Positions 1 to 10,864 are shown, counted from the first letter of the stretch. The stretch is DNA of 64,000 nucleotides from Paralithodes platypus (GCA_032716605.1 CM064502.1:58674421-58738420); one strand, 5' to 3'. Notes: generated from the sequence alone by a model not told the origin. Made by a program: numbers and translations.

Positions 1-6
1 TATCAT

Positions 7-75
7 GCTGCCATGGTTGAGTGGGTTAAAGCGTGGGATGTCATTTTATTGACTGCGGTTCGAATCCTGGCTTAG
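7..75 (+). repeat. tRNA-like SINE head
   Basis: A tRNA-like promoter is visible: an A-box-like TGGTTGAGTGGGTTAAAGCG and a B-box GGTTCGAATCC about 30 bases later. The acceptor stem pairs only partly, so this is more likely a SINE head or tRNA relic than a working tRNA gene. Confidence 0.4.
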
Positions 76-149
76 ACCTAAACGTTTATATATAAATATA
101 CTGAAACGACATCGTATATAAAAAAAAATAATAAAACAAAATATATATA

Positions 150-480
150 TTAACCCTATCAGTGCGGTTGATTTTCTGTTATATTTGGGTTCACTCAGGC
201 AGTCTTGATTGCTCAAATAAGTGCTTGAATAAAATTAATGTTTGCATAAAAAAACTAGAAGAAAAGAAGGTTTCAAATGACACCAGAACGACCTCTCTAG
301 CTTACGTGGTTCACCCGAAGTGTTTTTGCAGACATCGGCAATATTCCCTAAAAATTAGCAATGTTTTGCTACCTTTGCCTTTGGCAACACTGAATAGGTC
401 TTGCACGAGATTTGGGGGGGTGAGAGGGGCGTGGTATGGAGAAATGTCACTACTTTCTGTGTGTCACCCAGTATTGAGAC
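150..480 (-). mobile_element. TTAA-ended DNA element B, partial/diverged copy
   Basis: The segment begins TTAACCCTATCAGTGCGG and continues with a diverged reverse-complement match to the copies at 31602 and 36230, including the shared blocks around AACTAGAAGAAA and GGCAATATTCCCTAAAAATT. Terminal TTAA and inverted ends suggest a non-autonomous piggyBac-like element. The right end is unclear. Confidence 0.45.
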
Positions 481-500
481 ATTTCCCGGCAGATGTAGGG

Positions 501-570
501 GAGGTGTGGTGGAGTGGTCATGCCACTGGATTGGTAATCCAATGGACCCGGGTTCAAATCCCGATATGTC
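501..570 (+). repeat. tRNA-Thr-like sequence, probable SINE head
   Basis: A degenerate cloverleaf can be folded: acceptor GAGGTGT against ATATGTC (6 of 7 pairs), a D-arm TGG/CCA, an anticodon loop TTGGTAA giving anticodon GGT, and a good T-arm CGGG-TTCAAAT-CCCG. No CCA follows and the anticodon stem has a mismatch, so a SINE head or pseudo-tRNA is more likely than an active tRNA gene. Confidence 0.45.
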
Positions 571-731
571 AATGGGAAGATATTATTGGGATTGAATTTG
601 TGCTGTACCTAGTATCAGTGCATTACCACAAAGCCCACCGAAATGCCAAAAAAATACCCTCGTTGTTCCCTGATTAAATAACACTGTATGAATATTCCCA
701 TATTCAAAATATGTTACAGGGGGACAATGCC

Positions 732-994
732 TAGTGAGTTCACTGCTCAATAGGTGGCGTTCTGAGAGTGAGGGTCTGAGTCTGGAGGGTGAGACGGTGA
801 AGCACTTGAGCGAAGCAACCGGCCGCTTCAGAGATGGAGCTGCTTCGAGCCATGATGGATGCTTCGCATGTCTCACTCCCCAGACTGGAACAAGACCTCA
901 CGGGCTTCACCGTGTTGGGCGGTGGAATGTACAGGCTCTCAGCCTATGCCCGAGAGGGAGTAGTTGGAATATAGAAAAAAAAAAAAAAAAAAAA
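732..994 (+). mobile_element. Poly(A)-tailed SINE-like retrocopy, copy 1
   Basis: About 245 bp followed by an A tract, apparently identical to 44155-44431. The first 50 bases resemble a tRNA promoter (CTGCTCAATAGGTGG, then GGTCTGAGTCTGG). The poly(A) ends and different flanks of the two copies indicate retrotransposition. I see no clear target-site duplication. Confidence 0.6.
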
Positions 995-1078
995 CTGGTG
1001 CGGCATTTGAAGTTTTTTTGTTTTCTATATGTGTTTGAATACAATGCCTCAAGTGAGGTTTGTAGCAGTTTCTGAATA

Positions 1079-1228
1079 TTAAGGGGGTAGTGGCTATTCT
1101 TTTGGTCTATTTTTGTTTTATTAATTTATTTTTTAGTTTCCTTGCTAGACCTCCATCAATAAAAAAAAAAACCTAGACCCACTTCAAGATAAATTTGTAC
1201 ATTTCTCGGTAGAAAAAATAGTAGCAAG
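1079..1228 (+). mobile_element. TTAAGGGGG MITE family, fragment
   Basis: Starts TTAAGGGGGTAGTGG and contains the family blocks CTAGACCTCCATCAA and ATTTGTACATTT followed by TCGGTAGAAAAA. It stops before the inner GC hairpin that longer copies have (9070, 45490, 53924). Confidence 0.55.
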
Positions 1229-1229
1229 T

Positions 1230-1385
1230 CCCCTAAGCTACCAACCTCTACCATACTGGGCCGATAGAAGAATAGGAAGGGCCTGTGAGCCATCCACGCC
1301 CTGAAGAACGGGTACCTCCTGTATATCCCCAACCAACCATCCACCCGCTGGAACAACTCTGACGAGGCAACAAAACCAATCATTC
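1230..1385 (+). repeat. Dispersed repeat ending CTGGAACAACTCTG, copy 1
   Basis: The 3' part resembles 1975-2112, 8245-8400 and 10495-10640; all end in a CTGGAACA(A/G)CTCTG block followed by A/C-rich sequence. Class unknown; possibly a SINE or LINE 3' end. Confidence 0.35.
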
Positions 1386-1821
1386 AATACGATAAGCGTC
1401 GGCTGATCGAAGGGTTGGCGGATCGAACCCGCACTGTTAAAATGTTATTGATAGATGTTAAGCCCGGGCAACTTGACCTAGTAATATGTGGCAAACGCCT
1501 AATGTTCATGGCCACCCTTTCTGGGAAATTACGGCGTCTGGCAAAACAAAAAATAATTATTATTAGGATGTTTTATCCCTATGTACAAACCCATACAAAA
1601 GTTAGTTTCAAGTCACAACGACCAAGCAGAGAACAAGGTACTGTACAGTACACTCAATGACATAAATCGTGGGCCTTAAGTTTTTGAATCTGAAGGTATC
1701 GCTAACCTCATTTCGGAGGTTATTTTTGGTGTTCAAAGCTTCATATTAGACCAGGATTCATGTCTTAGAGTGTGCAAACCCATGCTGAAGTTATCATTGT
1801 ATTGTACTGTACTATCAATGA
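1386..1821. other. Unassigned intergenic sequence
   Basis: No convincing coding sequence. Two loosely similar segments near 1570-1660 and 1770-1830 share an ACAAACCCAT/TGTACTGT/TCAATGACA pattern, suggesting an old local duplication. Confidence 0.3.
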
Positions 1822-1974
1822 CAAAAGTTCGTTCCTCCAACCAGCAACTGAGTGAATCCAAAACACCTGGGGGTCGACAAACGAAGCATTTACACCCAAT
1901 AAATACTTCGTTTGTCGACCCCCAGGTGTTTCGGATTCACTCAGTGGCTGGCTTGGGGAAGGAACTTATCCCTC
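1822..1974. repeat. Foldback (inverted repeat) element
   Basis: Two arms of about 60 bp, from GTTCGTTCCTCCAACCAGC to GGTCGACAAACGAAG and its complement, are separated by about 25 bases (CATTTACACCCAATAAATA). The arms differ at a few sites. The structure suits a small foldback MITE. Confidence 0.6.
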
Positions 1975-2112
1975 CGACTGTACCTCCACGCCCATACACC
2001 TGAAGAGCTGGACTAGTGGCATGGGACCCGCCCACACCCGCAGTATAGGCGTGCGGAGGCTCCATATGTACGACCCCCCGCTGATCACCTGGAACAGCTC
2101 TGGAAACACCAC
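1975..2112 (+). repeat. Dispersed repeat ending CTGGAACAGCTCTG, copy 2
   Basis: Shares its 3' block with the copies at 1230, 8245 and 10495. No protein similarity recognised. Confidence 0.3.
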
Positions 2113-2449
2113 ATCAAGGATTATATATGATTGGATGGGAAAAAGCGACGTCACAGTTCAGATAATAGTGATCCGCGCACACGAGAGATGGCAGCACAAT
2201 CGCAAGAGTTTCAAATATTCCACACCTTGTACTACGAACACTAAATCAATTCAACGTCAACCACAGACTCTGTAAACATAACAGAGTTCACTAGACATAT
2301 CTAAAGGCTTCTGTAAAACTAAACCATCATGAAAGTGTCGTCAATATGAGGAGGTTCACAGACAAACCTCCTCTACCACCGCCATTGTTGTTGTTGTGAG
2401 ACTCAGAGTTGTCAACGTCAAACAGATAAACCAACCATCTCTCCTTAAG
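2113..2449. other. Unassigned intergenic sequence
   Basis: No gene, tandem repeat or recognised element seen. Confidence 0.3.
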
Positions 2450-3050
2450 GGGACAGAAGGGTGCTGTACTGGTATGGACATGTTGAGCGAATGAAAGATG
2501 AAAGGCTTACAAAGAGAATATGTGAGTCAGATACAAGGGGAGATAGAGGGGTAGGAAGATCCCCATTGAGATGAAGAGCTTGAGAAGTACATGCATTGGG
2601 AGATAGAGGAATAATCATAGATTAGGCAAGAGAAGTGGTAATAAATAGGATTGAATGGAGAATGCTAGGGAATAGATGAGTGAAAACGCGGTCGTTTGGG
2701 AGATGGAGTCGGGCGCCAGTTGGACTAGATAATAGTCCGTCAGGCGCCTGGCCCGGGGAGCCGGTATATATGAAGGGTCATGCCTGGATGTGTGATCACG
2801 GGCTGTGGTGTGCTCCACTGTGTGTCTGCCTGCTGAGACCGAAACTTCTCCTGGAGGTCGGGGGCCGGGGGAGTGCCGGAGTGCCCATAGTGATCCCTGG
2901 TCTCTGAGTCTTCTCCTGGGTGACCTACTGTAGATGTGTGTGAATTTTTTTTTTCCCTGTTTAGGCTCTGTCTCGAGTCGGCCACCCCATAGCTATGGGG
3001 TATGTGCCAATGCATAACAAAAACACTTTCAAAATACCCCACTGGCACTC
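2450..3050 (+). mobile_element. RTE-like LINE, 3' end (ORF tail plus 3'UTR)
   Basis: Frame-wise translation near 2460-2560 gives the tail of a LINE polymerase ORF (WYGHVERMKDERLTKRIC), matching the better preserved copy at 42489-42082. The 3'UTR that follows (TAGTCCGTCAGGCGCCTGG, later CTCTGTCTCGAGTCGGCC) also recurs at 41587-41960 and 56157-56360. The copy is 5'-truncated. Confidence 0.65.
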
Positions 3051-3121
3051 AAAACAATGCAATATGTGATTAGGTGAGATATTTCCCCTCCATTACCTCC
3101 TATCATTCCATATGACTCCCC

Positions 3122-3454
3122 CCCCCCCCCCTTCCTCAATTATCGTGTATTTTCCCTATTATTCCCGATATTTATCGAGTATTTTCTTGCGAGGACGGCT
3201 GGGAGAGAAGGGGGAGTATGGGAAAGTCTTTCTCCGACCCTCTAACCAGTCTCAGACCACCCCTAGTCTCTCAGTAGCATAAGAGATGGTGGAGAAGATG
3301 GATGTATGTCTCTCGCCGGTCCACCTCAGATTACGATAGCGGGGCTAAAATATATGTTTTTCACCAGCCAATTGCTGTTACCACTTCATTTATTGCTCTT
3401 CAATGTTCATATGCTCATATTAAAAGTAAAATATTTGTGGAAACTTTTTCACAT
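3122..3454. other. Unassigned sequence with C-tract
   Basis: Contains a C-tract around 3119-3132 and otherwise no recognised structure. Confidence 0.25.
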
Positions 3455-3735
3455 AGCCTATAAGATCTGTTCTACCTGGAACAAACTTCCCTCTGAAGTT
3501 GTAAACAGTTCTTCAGTAGAACAGATCAAGAAGAGAGTAGATAGTATTTTGCACACTCTGCAAAGAGTGTAGTGCACTAAACAGTCTCTCTCCTTCCACT
3601 TCGAGTATCTCCTCGGAATGGACCGCAAGGTCTCCGAGATACTAACTACTCCTTGTAACTCTATCGTACGATTGGTGTATAACGCCCCACACTACTGTAT
3701 ATACCTGTTGAACAGTTCTGGAACACAATAATTAG
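3455..3735 (+). pseudogene. LINE ORF2 C-terminal fragment
   Basis: The plus frame ending at 3572 reads STWNKLPSEVVNSSSVEQIK, the WNxLPxxVVxxxSVxxFK-type C-terminus of CR1/Jockey-group polymerases. The sequence after the stop resembles a LINE 3'UTR. No RT core remains. Confidence 0.55.
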
Positions 3736-3738
3736 GGA

Positions 3739-3822
3739 CAGGTCAGGTCAGGTAAGGTAGGTCAGGTCAGGTTAGGTAGATCAGATCAGGTTAGGTTAGG
3801 TAAGGTCAGGTCAGGTGAAAGT
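3739..3822 (+). repeat. Degenerate AGGTC/AGGTT pentamer array
   Basis: About 16 imperfect AGGTC, AGGTT and AGGTA units. Some read TTAGG, the arthropod telomere unit, but the mixture argues for an ordinary microsatellite. AGGTCAGGTCAGGT runs also occur near 44490 and 59690. Confidence 0.6.
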
Positions 3823-3847
3823 ATACTGTATATGTACAGTATAATAC

Positions 3848-3985
3848 TCAGGCACATACCCCATAGCTGGGGGTGGCCAACTCGAGACAGCCCGAACAGA
3901 AACAACAAAGTTCCAATTATTAGGGTCCGGGACCACTTTCGCGTTCCCTCGCCGCTTTCTCTGTCTCGACTAGTATCACCACCAC
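3848..3985 (-). mobile_element. RTE-like LINE 3'UTR fragment
   Basis: Read on the minus strand, it shares the terminal GGCCACCCCCAGCTATGGGG block with 2980-3010 and 56170-56190. It abuts the 5' end of the next LINE. Confidence 0.5.
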
Positions 3986-4144
3986 CACCTCTATCACCCT
4001 ATCACCATCACCACTACCACCACCATTACCACCACCAACAACAACAACACTACTACCAACACCGCAGGGCAACCGCCAGCACAGTGCCAACATTCTACCT
4101 ACTCAACATTACCCTCAACTGTATCATCACTACCACAGATATCG

Positions 4145-4609
4145 GTGACCCAAGTAACACAACATGCAACCAGAATACCCAAACAAGCAGGAAGCTCTAG
4201 CAAACACATCGACAATGAAGTAACAGCAACGAACAAGATAGACAACAAGAGAAACCAACCCAGTGGGGTGGGAGGGGGGCAAGGGGGAGCCACAACCTGT
4301 CCTCATCTCACGAGCTCACACACCATCAGCCTCTCACGGCGCACAGCTGATCACCACACCGCCAGACGTACGATGAACAGTAACAGGAAAATATGTATAG
4401 TGTGCGATATTGGATTCAACAAAAGGAGTACAACGTCACAATGTAGTAGTTGTAATGAAACAGTACACGATCGATGTACTTACGTTACTAGCAGAAAAGA
4501 AGTGGAATGCGATAAATGTAGGGAAATAGCTATTAAGGGTCCTAAAATCATTTGTGAAATATGTGAATCACTCATAACAAGAAAACAAAGGATCAAAAAC
4601 TGTGTTTAG
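4145..4609 (+). pseudogene. LINE ORF1, PHD-like zinc finger
   Basis: A 154-residue frame whose C-terminal half has ordered Cys/His pairs (CIVCDIG, QCSSCNETVHDRC, CDKC, CEIC), a PHD/RING-like pattern found in ORF1 of CR1-group LINEs. The frame ends where a further Cys/His unit (near 4655-4690) would be expected, so it is probably frameshifted. Such proteins are thought to bind nucleic acid in the retrotransposition particle. Confidence 0.6.
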
Positions 4610-4674
4610 TGTTAAACTGTAGCTCACATGAAGTGCATCTCTAAGAAGACCAACAGTGAAGAACGGGAATTCCT

Positions 4675-5406
4675 ATGCAACATATGTCCTTGCATTCATT
4701 ACCGAATATTAATGTAAATGAACCAATTAGTATTAACAACTCAGAATCCAGCCAGGACACATTCAAAATCAAAGATGAATACAGAGTGTTCACCAACAAA
4801 GGGCTCCATCTTATCCACATTAACGCCAGATCAATGTACCATAAATTGTCAGAATTAAACTTGTTAGCTAATAAGGCCAAAGCTTCAATAATTGCAATCA
4901 CAGAAACCTGGCTGGATTCAAGTATAAACGATGGTGAAATAAACATTCAAGGTTTCAATATGGTTAGGAATGATCGCAATAAATAGGCATGGGGGAGGAG
5001 TATGTGTAAAAAAACAACCTCACACACAACCAGGACCGACCTCCATGTAGAAAATCACGAAGCTCTGTGGATCGATCTACACCTGCCGAGGACAAGACCC
5101 ATCACAATTGGGGTATGCTATAGGCCACCAGACGACACACAATTCTTGACCAAATTTGAACGAACGTTGTCATCGCTAGACCCTCGGAATGAATCCATCA
5201 TACTAGGGGATTTTAACCTATGTTACAAACAACGAAATGATAGGCTTGTACGAGAATATAGGCATATACTGACAATGCACAATCACAAACAACTCATCAC
5301 AACCCCCACACGTATTTCTGAGAACACTGCCACAATAATAGACCACATAAACTGTAACAGAGAGGACAAAATCCCAATCAGGGGTTATACAGACTGGGAT
5401 AAGTGA
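4675..5406 (+). pseudogene. LINE ORF2 endonuclease domain (broken)
   Basis: Two successive frames carry apurinic-endonuclease-like motifs: HINARS and ITETWLDSS in the first, GVCYRPPDD, ILGDFNL and a terminal TIIDHI in the second. The domain nicks target DNA for target-primed reverse transcription. A stop at about 4984 separates the halves, although the expected RHGGGVCV follows directly, so the original domain was continuous. Confidence 0.75.
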
Positions 5407-6110
5407 TCACTTCGTCACATATTGCACACGAAAAACCACAAAAATTACCCTAGAGAATCACAAGATTATCAAAACAAGGTCACTCAGAAACTACAATAAA
5501 GAAACATTCCTGGACATTTTATGGAATACAGACTGGTCTCCAGTGTTTGAAGTACAAACGTTAATGACGCATGGGTTGGCTTCAGAACCATCATCACAAA
5601 CATTCTAGACGAAATAGCTCCTCTGAAAGACATACGAATTAAAGCAAGGTCAGACCCATGGATCAACAATGACATACTACACCATCTGGAACACAGAGAC
5701 AATCTGTTAAAAAGGCTAGCGAAACATAGACAGGATCAAGGTCTGAAACATGAGTTCACAGGGCCAGGAATAAACTAAGTAGGAAAATAAAATCAGCGAA
5801 AACTAATTATTTTCACAATAAGGCAGAGGAATATCAGAATACCCAAAGAAACTATGGATATGGAGCACCTAAAAACAACAGGCTACAGCAACAAGACAAG
5901 GGATTCGTCTACACTAATATTGCTCTCACCATTAATGATCAGATTTGCCACGATAAACGACAAATTTCAACCTACTTCAACTCCTTCTTCACCTCCATAG
6001 CAAACACACTTGCACAGAACCTACCTCAACCTCTCAATAAATACACGACAACAACGGCCACCTTTCGAAATTTCTACAGAGATAAAAACATACACCCAAA
6101 CACATTTGGA
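5407..6110 (+). pseudogene. LINE ORF2 linker between endonuclease and RT
   Basis: Continues the LINE coding region in short broken frames (for example RSLRNYNKETFLDILWNTDW around 5475-5540). No catalytic motifs are expected here. Frameshifts near 5548 and 5760 are likely. Confidence 0.55.
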
Positions 6111-7681
6111 TTGCAAAATGTTACACCAAAATACACTTTTGACGAGCTGTCTAACCTAAATGTACATAAAAGCACAGGACCAGACAAAATTCCTGCCAAA
6201 TTTCTACGAGATGGAGCCATTGGTATAGCAGGCCCCCTAACCCACATCATCAACTTGTCAATTAACACCAACACTGTACCTGCTGAACTGAAGGAAGCTA
6301 TTGTAACCCCTCTATTCAAGAAAGGAAATAAACTAGAAGTTGGTAACTACAGACCAGTTAGCATATTATGTATTGTATCTAAAATCCTTGAAAGAGCGGT
6401 ATACACCCAAATTGAACACTACCTCAAACAAAATGATCTATTCTATAAGTTTCAATCAGGTTTCAGATGCATGTACTCGACAGACTCCTGTCTCATCCAC
6501 TTAACGGATCACATTCGTAAAGAAATGTCTAAAGGTAACTACACCGGTATGGTTCTTCTTGATCTACAAAGGCGTTTGACACAGTAGACCATGATATCCT
6601 ATGTAATAAACTACAAGCAATGGGCATAGGATCTGTGAACTGGTTTAAATCTTATCTTAGTGGTAGAACCCAAAGAGTCAAAATTGACGATAATATATCT
6701 GATCCGATGCCAATTAACTGTGGGGTCCCACAGGGAAGCATCCTTGGTCCCTTACTCTTTCTCTGTTATGTGAACGACATGGAACTGAGCGTCTCATGTA
6801 AATTATTACTGTATGCAGACGACAGCGTGCTCCTGGTTTCAGGAAAAGACCCAATAAGTATTGCCGCTTCACTTTCCAAAGAACTAGAATCATGTAGTGA
6901 ATGGCTAGTGGACAATAGACTATCTCTTCACCTGGGCAAGACGGAAGCCATCTTATGTGGAACAAAACGCAAACTGAAAGACATTGTGGGCTTCTCGGTC
7001 AACTGTAATGATATTCCTATAACAACAGTGTCACAAGTTAAATATCTCGGACTAAAACTGGACGCGAGTTTGTCAGGTGAAACAATTTTGGAATCTATCC
7101 TGAGTAAGTGTAGAGCACGTATAAAATACCTGTATAGACAGGTGGGATGCTTGCCCGCGGCGACCAAAAAGACCCTCTGCCAAGCGCTTGTTCAATGTTA
7201 TTTTGACTATTCTGTGTCATCCTGGTACTCTGCATCATCTAAATCAGCACAGCACAAACTTCAGGTCACTCTAAATAAAATGGTTAGGTTCATGCTGAAC
7301 CTAGGACCCAGATCACATGTTGGCCAGGAACAACTTCAGTCACTAGGTATGCTCAATGTCTCTGACAGGGCCAAACAAATCAGGCTCACTAATGCCTTCA
7401 AAATTTTCTATGACAGAGCTCCAGAGTACCTAAAGAATGATTTTGTTAAAGCAAATGAGAGGAGTGGACATAATACAAGAAACAGGATGTTTAATTTTAA
7501 GGTCCCGAGAATCCAAGGACAGGGTAAGCAAACATTCTTCTTCACTGCCATCAAAGACTGGAACGACCTACCCCAGTCAGTCCGTGAAAAGAGAACACTG
7601 TATTCCTTCAGACGTAGCCTGAAGGAACACCTGAACCGGACAGCTGCGAGAAGGGAGCACCAAGCTTATGTCTACTACTAA
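6111..7681 (+). pseudogene. LINE ORF2 reverse transcriptase (one main frameshift)
   Basis: The first frame (to 6587) has KSTGPDKIP, GNYRPVSIL and FQSGFR; it breaks at about 6566, where the VLLDLQ-AFDTVDHDIL motif changes frame, consistent with loss of one A. The second frame (from 6620) has GVPQGSILGPLLFLCYVNDM and the catalytic LYADDSVLL (about 6809-6835), then the thumb and WNDLPQSVR tail to a stop at 7681. RT core motifs are intact except at the frameshift. Confidence 0.8.
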
Positions 7682-7976
7682 ATGCGACATAAGAGATAGA
7701 CAAACCAAACTGAAATTATTACTGATTACGGATAACTGATATTTACTATAGGATGTAAGGTATCTTAAAATAACCCCTAGAAATACTTTCTCTAAAGTAT
7801 CTATTTCTTTATCCTCCCCATTTTCCCCAGCTAAACCTAATCCCACAAGGACCCCAATGGAAATACGCCTAACGGCCTTATTGGGCTATCCTTAGTTGGA
7901 ATTATGCAAGGCTGGTACATGTCATATTTGTAACAAACTATGTGGTACCAACTCTGTAAATTGCTAACTGAATAAA

Positions 7977-8010
<34 letters not shown>

Positions 8011-8014
8011 ACAC

Positions 8015-8175
8015 CACTACAGATCTCCCTCACTATCCGATGTCCTGATTTACGATATTATTATAGGTTTTTAGGTGTTTGGGTTTGGGTTTTGGCTGAT
8101 CCCAGAACGCATCCCCAATTACCCCATTAATTTTATGGTTCGCTATCCAATTTTTCCATTTAAGATCAGGTTTTC
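8015..8175 (+). mobile_element. ACAGGTCTCCCTCACTATC MITE, truncated copy
   Basis: Begins ACAGATCTCCCTCACTATCC and matches the full element at 45206-45403 (reverse orientation) and the partial one at 25170-25320, sharing TTTTGGCTGATCCCAGAACG. Its second terminal repeat is missing. Confidence 0.55.
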
Positions 8176-8244
8176 AGAACGTAACCCAATCGTATATCGA
8201 AGGAGACCTGTACTATTATTGCCATCACCACTATCACCACCATC

Positions 8245-8394
8245 ACCAGACTAGAGTACCTTGGCCTGTCTTGCAGTACTAATGAGGACCATAGGGATAG
8301 GACCCAACCAGCCCCTGACGATGCCCCTTCTAACCAGGCTGAAACCTCCCACCACTCTCTGGAAAAACTCTGCAAAAAAGAGTTGTTATTTCTA
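8245..8394 (+). repeat. Dispersed repeat ending CTGGAAAAACTCTG, copy 3
   Basis: Shares the terminal CTCTGGAAAAACTCTGCAAA block with the copies at 1230, 1975 and 10495. Confidence 0.3.
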
Positions 8395-9065
8395 GACATG
8401 CTCCATCACTATTGGTGGCAATGTCTTATAGTTTTGCCGTATGCATAGATAATCAGTTTTTGTTTTGGTTGTAGTAGCCCCAAGACTTATGGGAATCCCG
8501 TGGCGTGTCTGTGTTGGGCAGTGGAGTATTAAATGTTCTGTGTTGTCGGTGGGATGTTTACAGCAGGGACAAGAACTGCGTCGAGGTGGCCCCCCCAATA
8601 AGGTTTGTATTCTTCTACAAAGACATATAAGTGTTGAAAAGTGTAGGTGCTAAAACACGCCCCTGTCCCACACCTGAATTCACAGGGAAGAAGGAGGATG
8701 CTCCCTCACCACACTTAACAGCACTCTCTGTTCCTGTATAAAGTCCAGACACCAGGTCACTAATCACCGCGGGGATCCCGCGTAGCCGTAGTAGCTCTTT
8801 TGAATCTTTTGTAAATTAAGGAACACCCCATTCTTAACATTAATCCTTCATTACAAACCCCAATGCACTAGAATAAACTAATGAAAGCATATGATCCTCC
8901 CGGGATTCGAACTGGGGACACCACACCCAGAACATATATAGCATCTAATCTATTACACCACCAACACATCCCAGAACGTCTCTCGGTGCACTGAGTCAAA
9001 TGCCTTCTTGAGATCAACATAAATTGCAAGCAGCCTTTTTTTAAACTCAAGTCAGCGTTCCGCAA
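8395..9065 (-). pseudogene. LINE reverse transcriptase remnant, split by a SINE
   Basis: Read from the minus strand, 9060-8985 encodes IYVDLKKAFDSVHRETFWDV (RT motif with the first catalytic Asp), 8816-8645 encodes SGVGQGRVLAP (the GxxQGxxLxP motif), and 8598-8392 has a C-terminal CPCC...TEHLILHCP cluster. The region between (about 8817-8967) is a tRNA-like SINE. The LINE family is not assigned; the Cys-rich tail suits I/Jockey-type LINEs. Confidence 0.65.
8817..8967 (-). mobile_element. tRNA-derived SINE A, inserted in a LINE
   Basis: The minus strand starts with a tRNA-like head (GTTGGTGGTGTAATAGATTA and a B-box AGTTCGAATCCCG), followed by a body ending GGGGTGTTCC. Copies at 10130-10285, 43055-43170 and 59250-59310 share the body. 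LINE coding sequence lies on both sides. Confidence 0.6.
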
Positions 9066-9072
9066 GCACCAC

Positions 9073-9377
9073 TTAAGGGGGTGTTCTTTCTGGACTCCCC
9101 TTTTCCCTCATGCTTAGCCCCATTAGTTTAGAAATTTTAAGACGTTCGTCCCATTAGTTTGGCAATTTTAAGACCTTTGCCCCAATTCATTGTCAATTTT
9201 AAGACCTTTCGTGGCATCTAAATGTCAATTTTTACCTGGCGAGCGAAAGTGAGCCTGCAATTTAGGAGGGGGGTTTTGGGGGTATTTTATTAAGCTTGAT
9301 GGAGGTTTAGCGAGCAAACTAGAATATAAATGAATAAACAAATAAATAGACCAAAAAATAACCACTACCCCCTTAAC
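9073..9377 (-). mobile_element. TTAAGGGGG MITE, full-length copy
   Basis: Bounded by TTAAGGGGGTG on the left and ACTACCCCCTTAA on the right, an inverted terminal repeat including TTAA. The interior has the family blocks TTTTAAGACGTTCG, ATTTTTACCTGGCGAGCG and GATGGAGGTTTAGCGAG. No coding sequence. The TTAA ends suggest piggyBac-type mobilisation, which is inference. Confidence 0.6.
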
Positions 9378-10129
9378 CTCTTAAGTGTGCATGGGGGTAA
9401 TTAGACACCTCTGCCTGTGCGCATGTATTTGAGCTGTTTCCATCACTAAAATATTCATTTTACCATAAATAGCATTAATACTTATCCATATGCGCCTATT
9501 ATAGGTTGATTATAAAGGTATTAACCGGTTACAACAATAAAACGAGTGAAAACAGCGTTTGGATGGTCAAAATCGGCGCTACAGGCCACGAGTTGCATAA
9601 TGTATGGGTGAGGCAACCTGCTTTCCCGCCAATTTCCCCCAAGGCCACTGAGACACTGTCGATCGATACTCTCTCTCTCTCTCTTGCACTCGCTTGCTAA
9701 CAGTGATGACAATGCCCTGCTTGCAACTCGCTAATGTTAGCACAAAAATATACCTCAGAATAAGGGAATAACAGGGAAAATAGGTGATAACTGAAGGAGG
9801 TGAGGAAAGTGGGGAAGGAGGGGAGGTAGAGGACTGATATTTTGCATGGCCCAAGGGCAATTTTTTTTTTTTTCGATGACTCTTAAGAGTCTTCCCGCAG
9901 TCCGCCGGGGGAACTCTTAAGAGTCTTCCCGCAGTTCCCGGGTTAAGCACGTGTATCCGGTTTCATTTTTCCTACAATTATACATATTTACATACTATTT
10001 ATACTATTTACAGTGCAGACTATCGACACCAAGCTACCGATAAGCAAACACTAACACGAATCGCGTTTCGCGCTTGAGGGGGGTACTGTACATAAGTATC
10101 ATGTAAGTTCTCTGGCACTGAGAGGAGTC
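9378..10129. other. Unassigned sequence with a duplicated palindrome
   Basis: Mostly unrecognised. At about 9876-9945 a roughly 35-base unit holding the palindrome ACTCTTAAGAGT is present twice in tandem. A short CT microsatellite lies at 9669-9683. Confidence 0.35.
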
Positions 10130-10285
10130 ATTAAGGAACACCCCGTTCTTAACATTAATCCTCCATTACAAACCCCAATGTACTTGAATAAATCAATGAA
10201 AGCATATGGTCCTCCCGGGATTCAAGCTCGGGACACCTCACCCAAAACATATGCATCTAAACCATTACACCATTTCAGCATGTAT
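10130..10285 (-). mobile_element. tRNA-derived SINE A, copy
   Basis: Close match to 8817-8967, including AACACCCC(A/G)TTCTTAACAT and the tRNA-like B-box region CTCCCGGGATTCAAGC (complement strand). The head carries more substitutions. Confidence 0.6.
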
Positions 10286-10387
10286 GTGTGAATTATAATT
10301 CTTTGCGTCATGTTGTGAATAGTGCCAGAATTGTGAGCCGACTCTAAAACACGACCCAAAACGCTGCCATAACACAACTCCCTGCTA

Positions 10388-10505
10388 GAAAAAGTAAGGG
10401 TGCTAAGACTCCTCCCTGTGACACCCCCCAAAAGTAAGGGTGCTAAGACTTCTCCCTGTGACACCCCCTAAAAAGTAAGGGTACTAAGACTCCTCCCTGT
10501 GGTAC
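10388..10505 (+). repeat. Short tandem repeat, about 50 bp x 2.5
   Basis: AAAGTAAGGGTGCTAAGACT followed by a CCTCCCTGTG block occurs three times in a row with small changes. Confidence 0.6.
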
Positions 10506-10640
10506 CACCGTACCTCTGCCTGGTGAGCTCGGGAGGCCAACACCATGGCCCGCGGCCCAAGCCACATCCTTAACAGTGACCCCCTCAAGATATACAAGCC
10601 GCCCACCACCATCTGGAACAACTCTGCAAAACAACAACAA
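10506..10640 (+). repeat. Dispersed repeat ending CTGGAACAACTCTG, copy 4
   Basis: The best copy of this family here; it ends CTGGAACAACTCTGCAAAAC followed by a (CAA)n tail, which suggests a retroposon with a simple-repeat 3' end. Confidence 0.4.
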
Positions 10641-10864
10641 CAACACTACCATCAGTTCCAAGAAAGGGTGATGGTAAGTTAGATCTGCCTCAGGGTTAGG
10701 ACGGAGACAAAGTACAGAAGGTGAAACAGAAGATAGTGGGAGATGACAGTGTTGTGGTCTAGTTTGTTTGTTTTGGGTTGCGGGATAGGCAACCCGTCCC
10801 CGTCCTCGTACGGTCTGTATTATGTGTTTCCCGCGCTCTTTGGTAATAGCCGGTAGTACCAAAA

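Larger units (their letters stand above)
4000..8010 (+). mobile_element. CR1/Jockey-group LINE, near full length, decayed
   Basis: The order is a zinc-finger ORF, an endonuclease-exonuclease-phosphatase domain, a reverse transcriptase and an (ATT)n tail at 7978-8008, the architecture of a CR1-like non-LTR retrotransposon. The 5' end is estimated near 4000, after a (CAC)n stretch. Several frameshifts and stops make it inactive. I cannot assign the clade from motifs alone. Confidence 0.8.

Noticed and set aside
501..570. Functional tRNA-Thr gene
   Set aside because: Imperfect acceptor and anticodon stems and a SINE-like context; several similar degenerate tRNA-like segments occur in the window.
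3739..3822. Interstitial TTAGG telomere repeat
   Set aside because: Only a few units read TTAGG; AGGTC units predominate.
4145..4609. Host PHD-finger gene
   Set aside because: Position directly before a LINE endonuclease and RT, with the same decay, identifies it as LINE ORF1.
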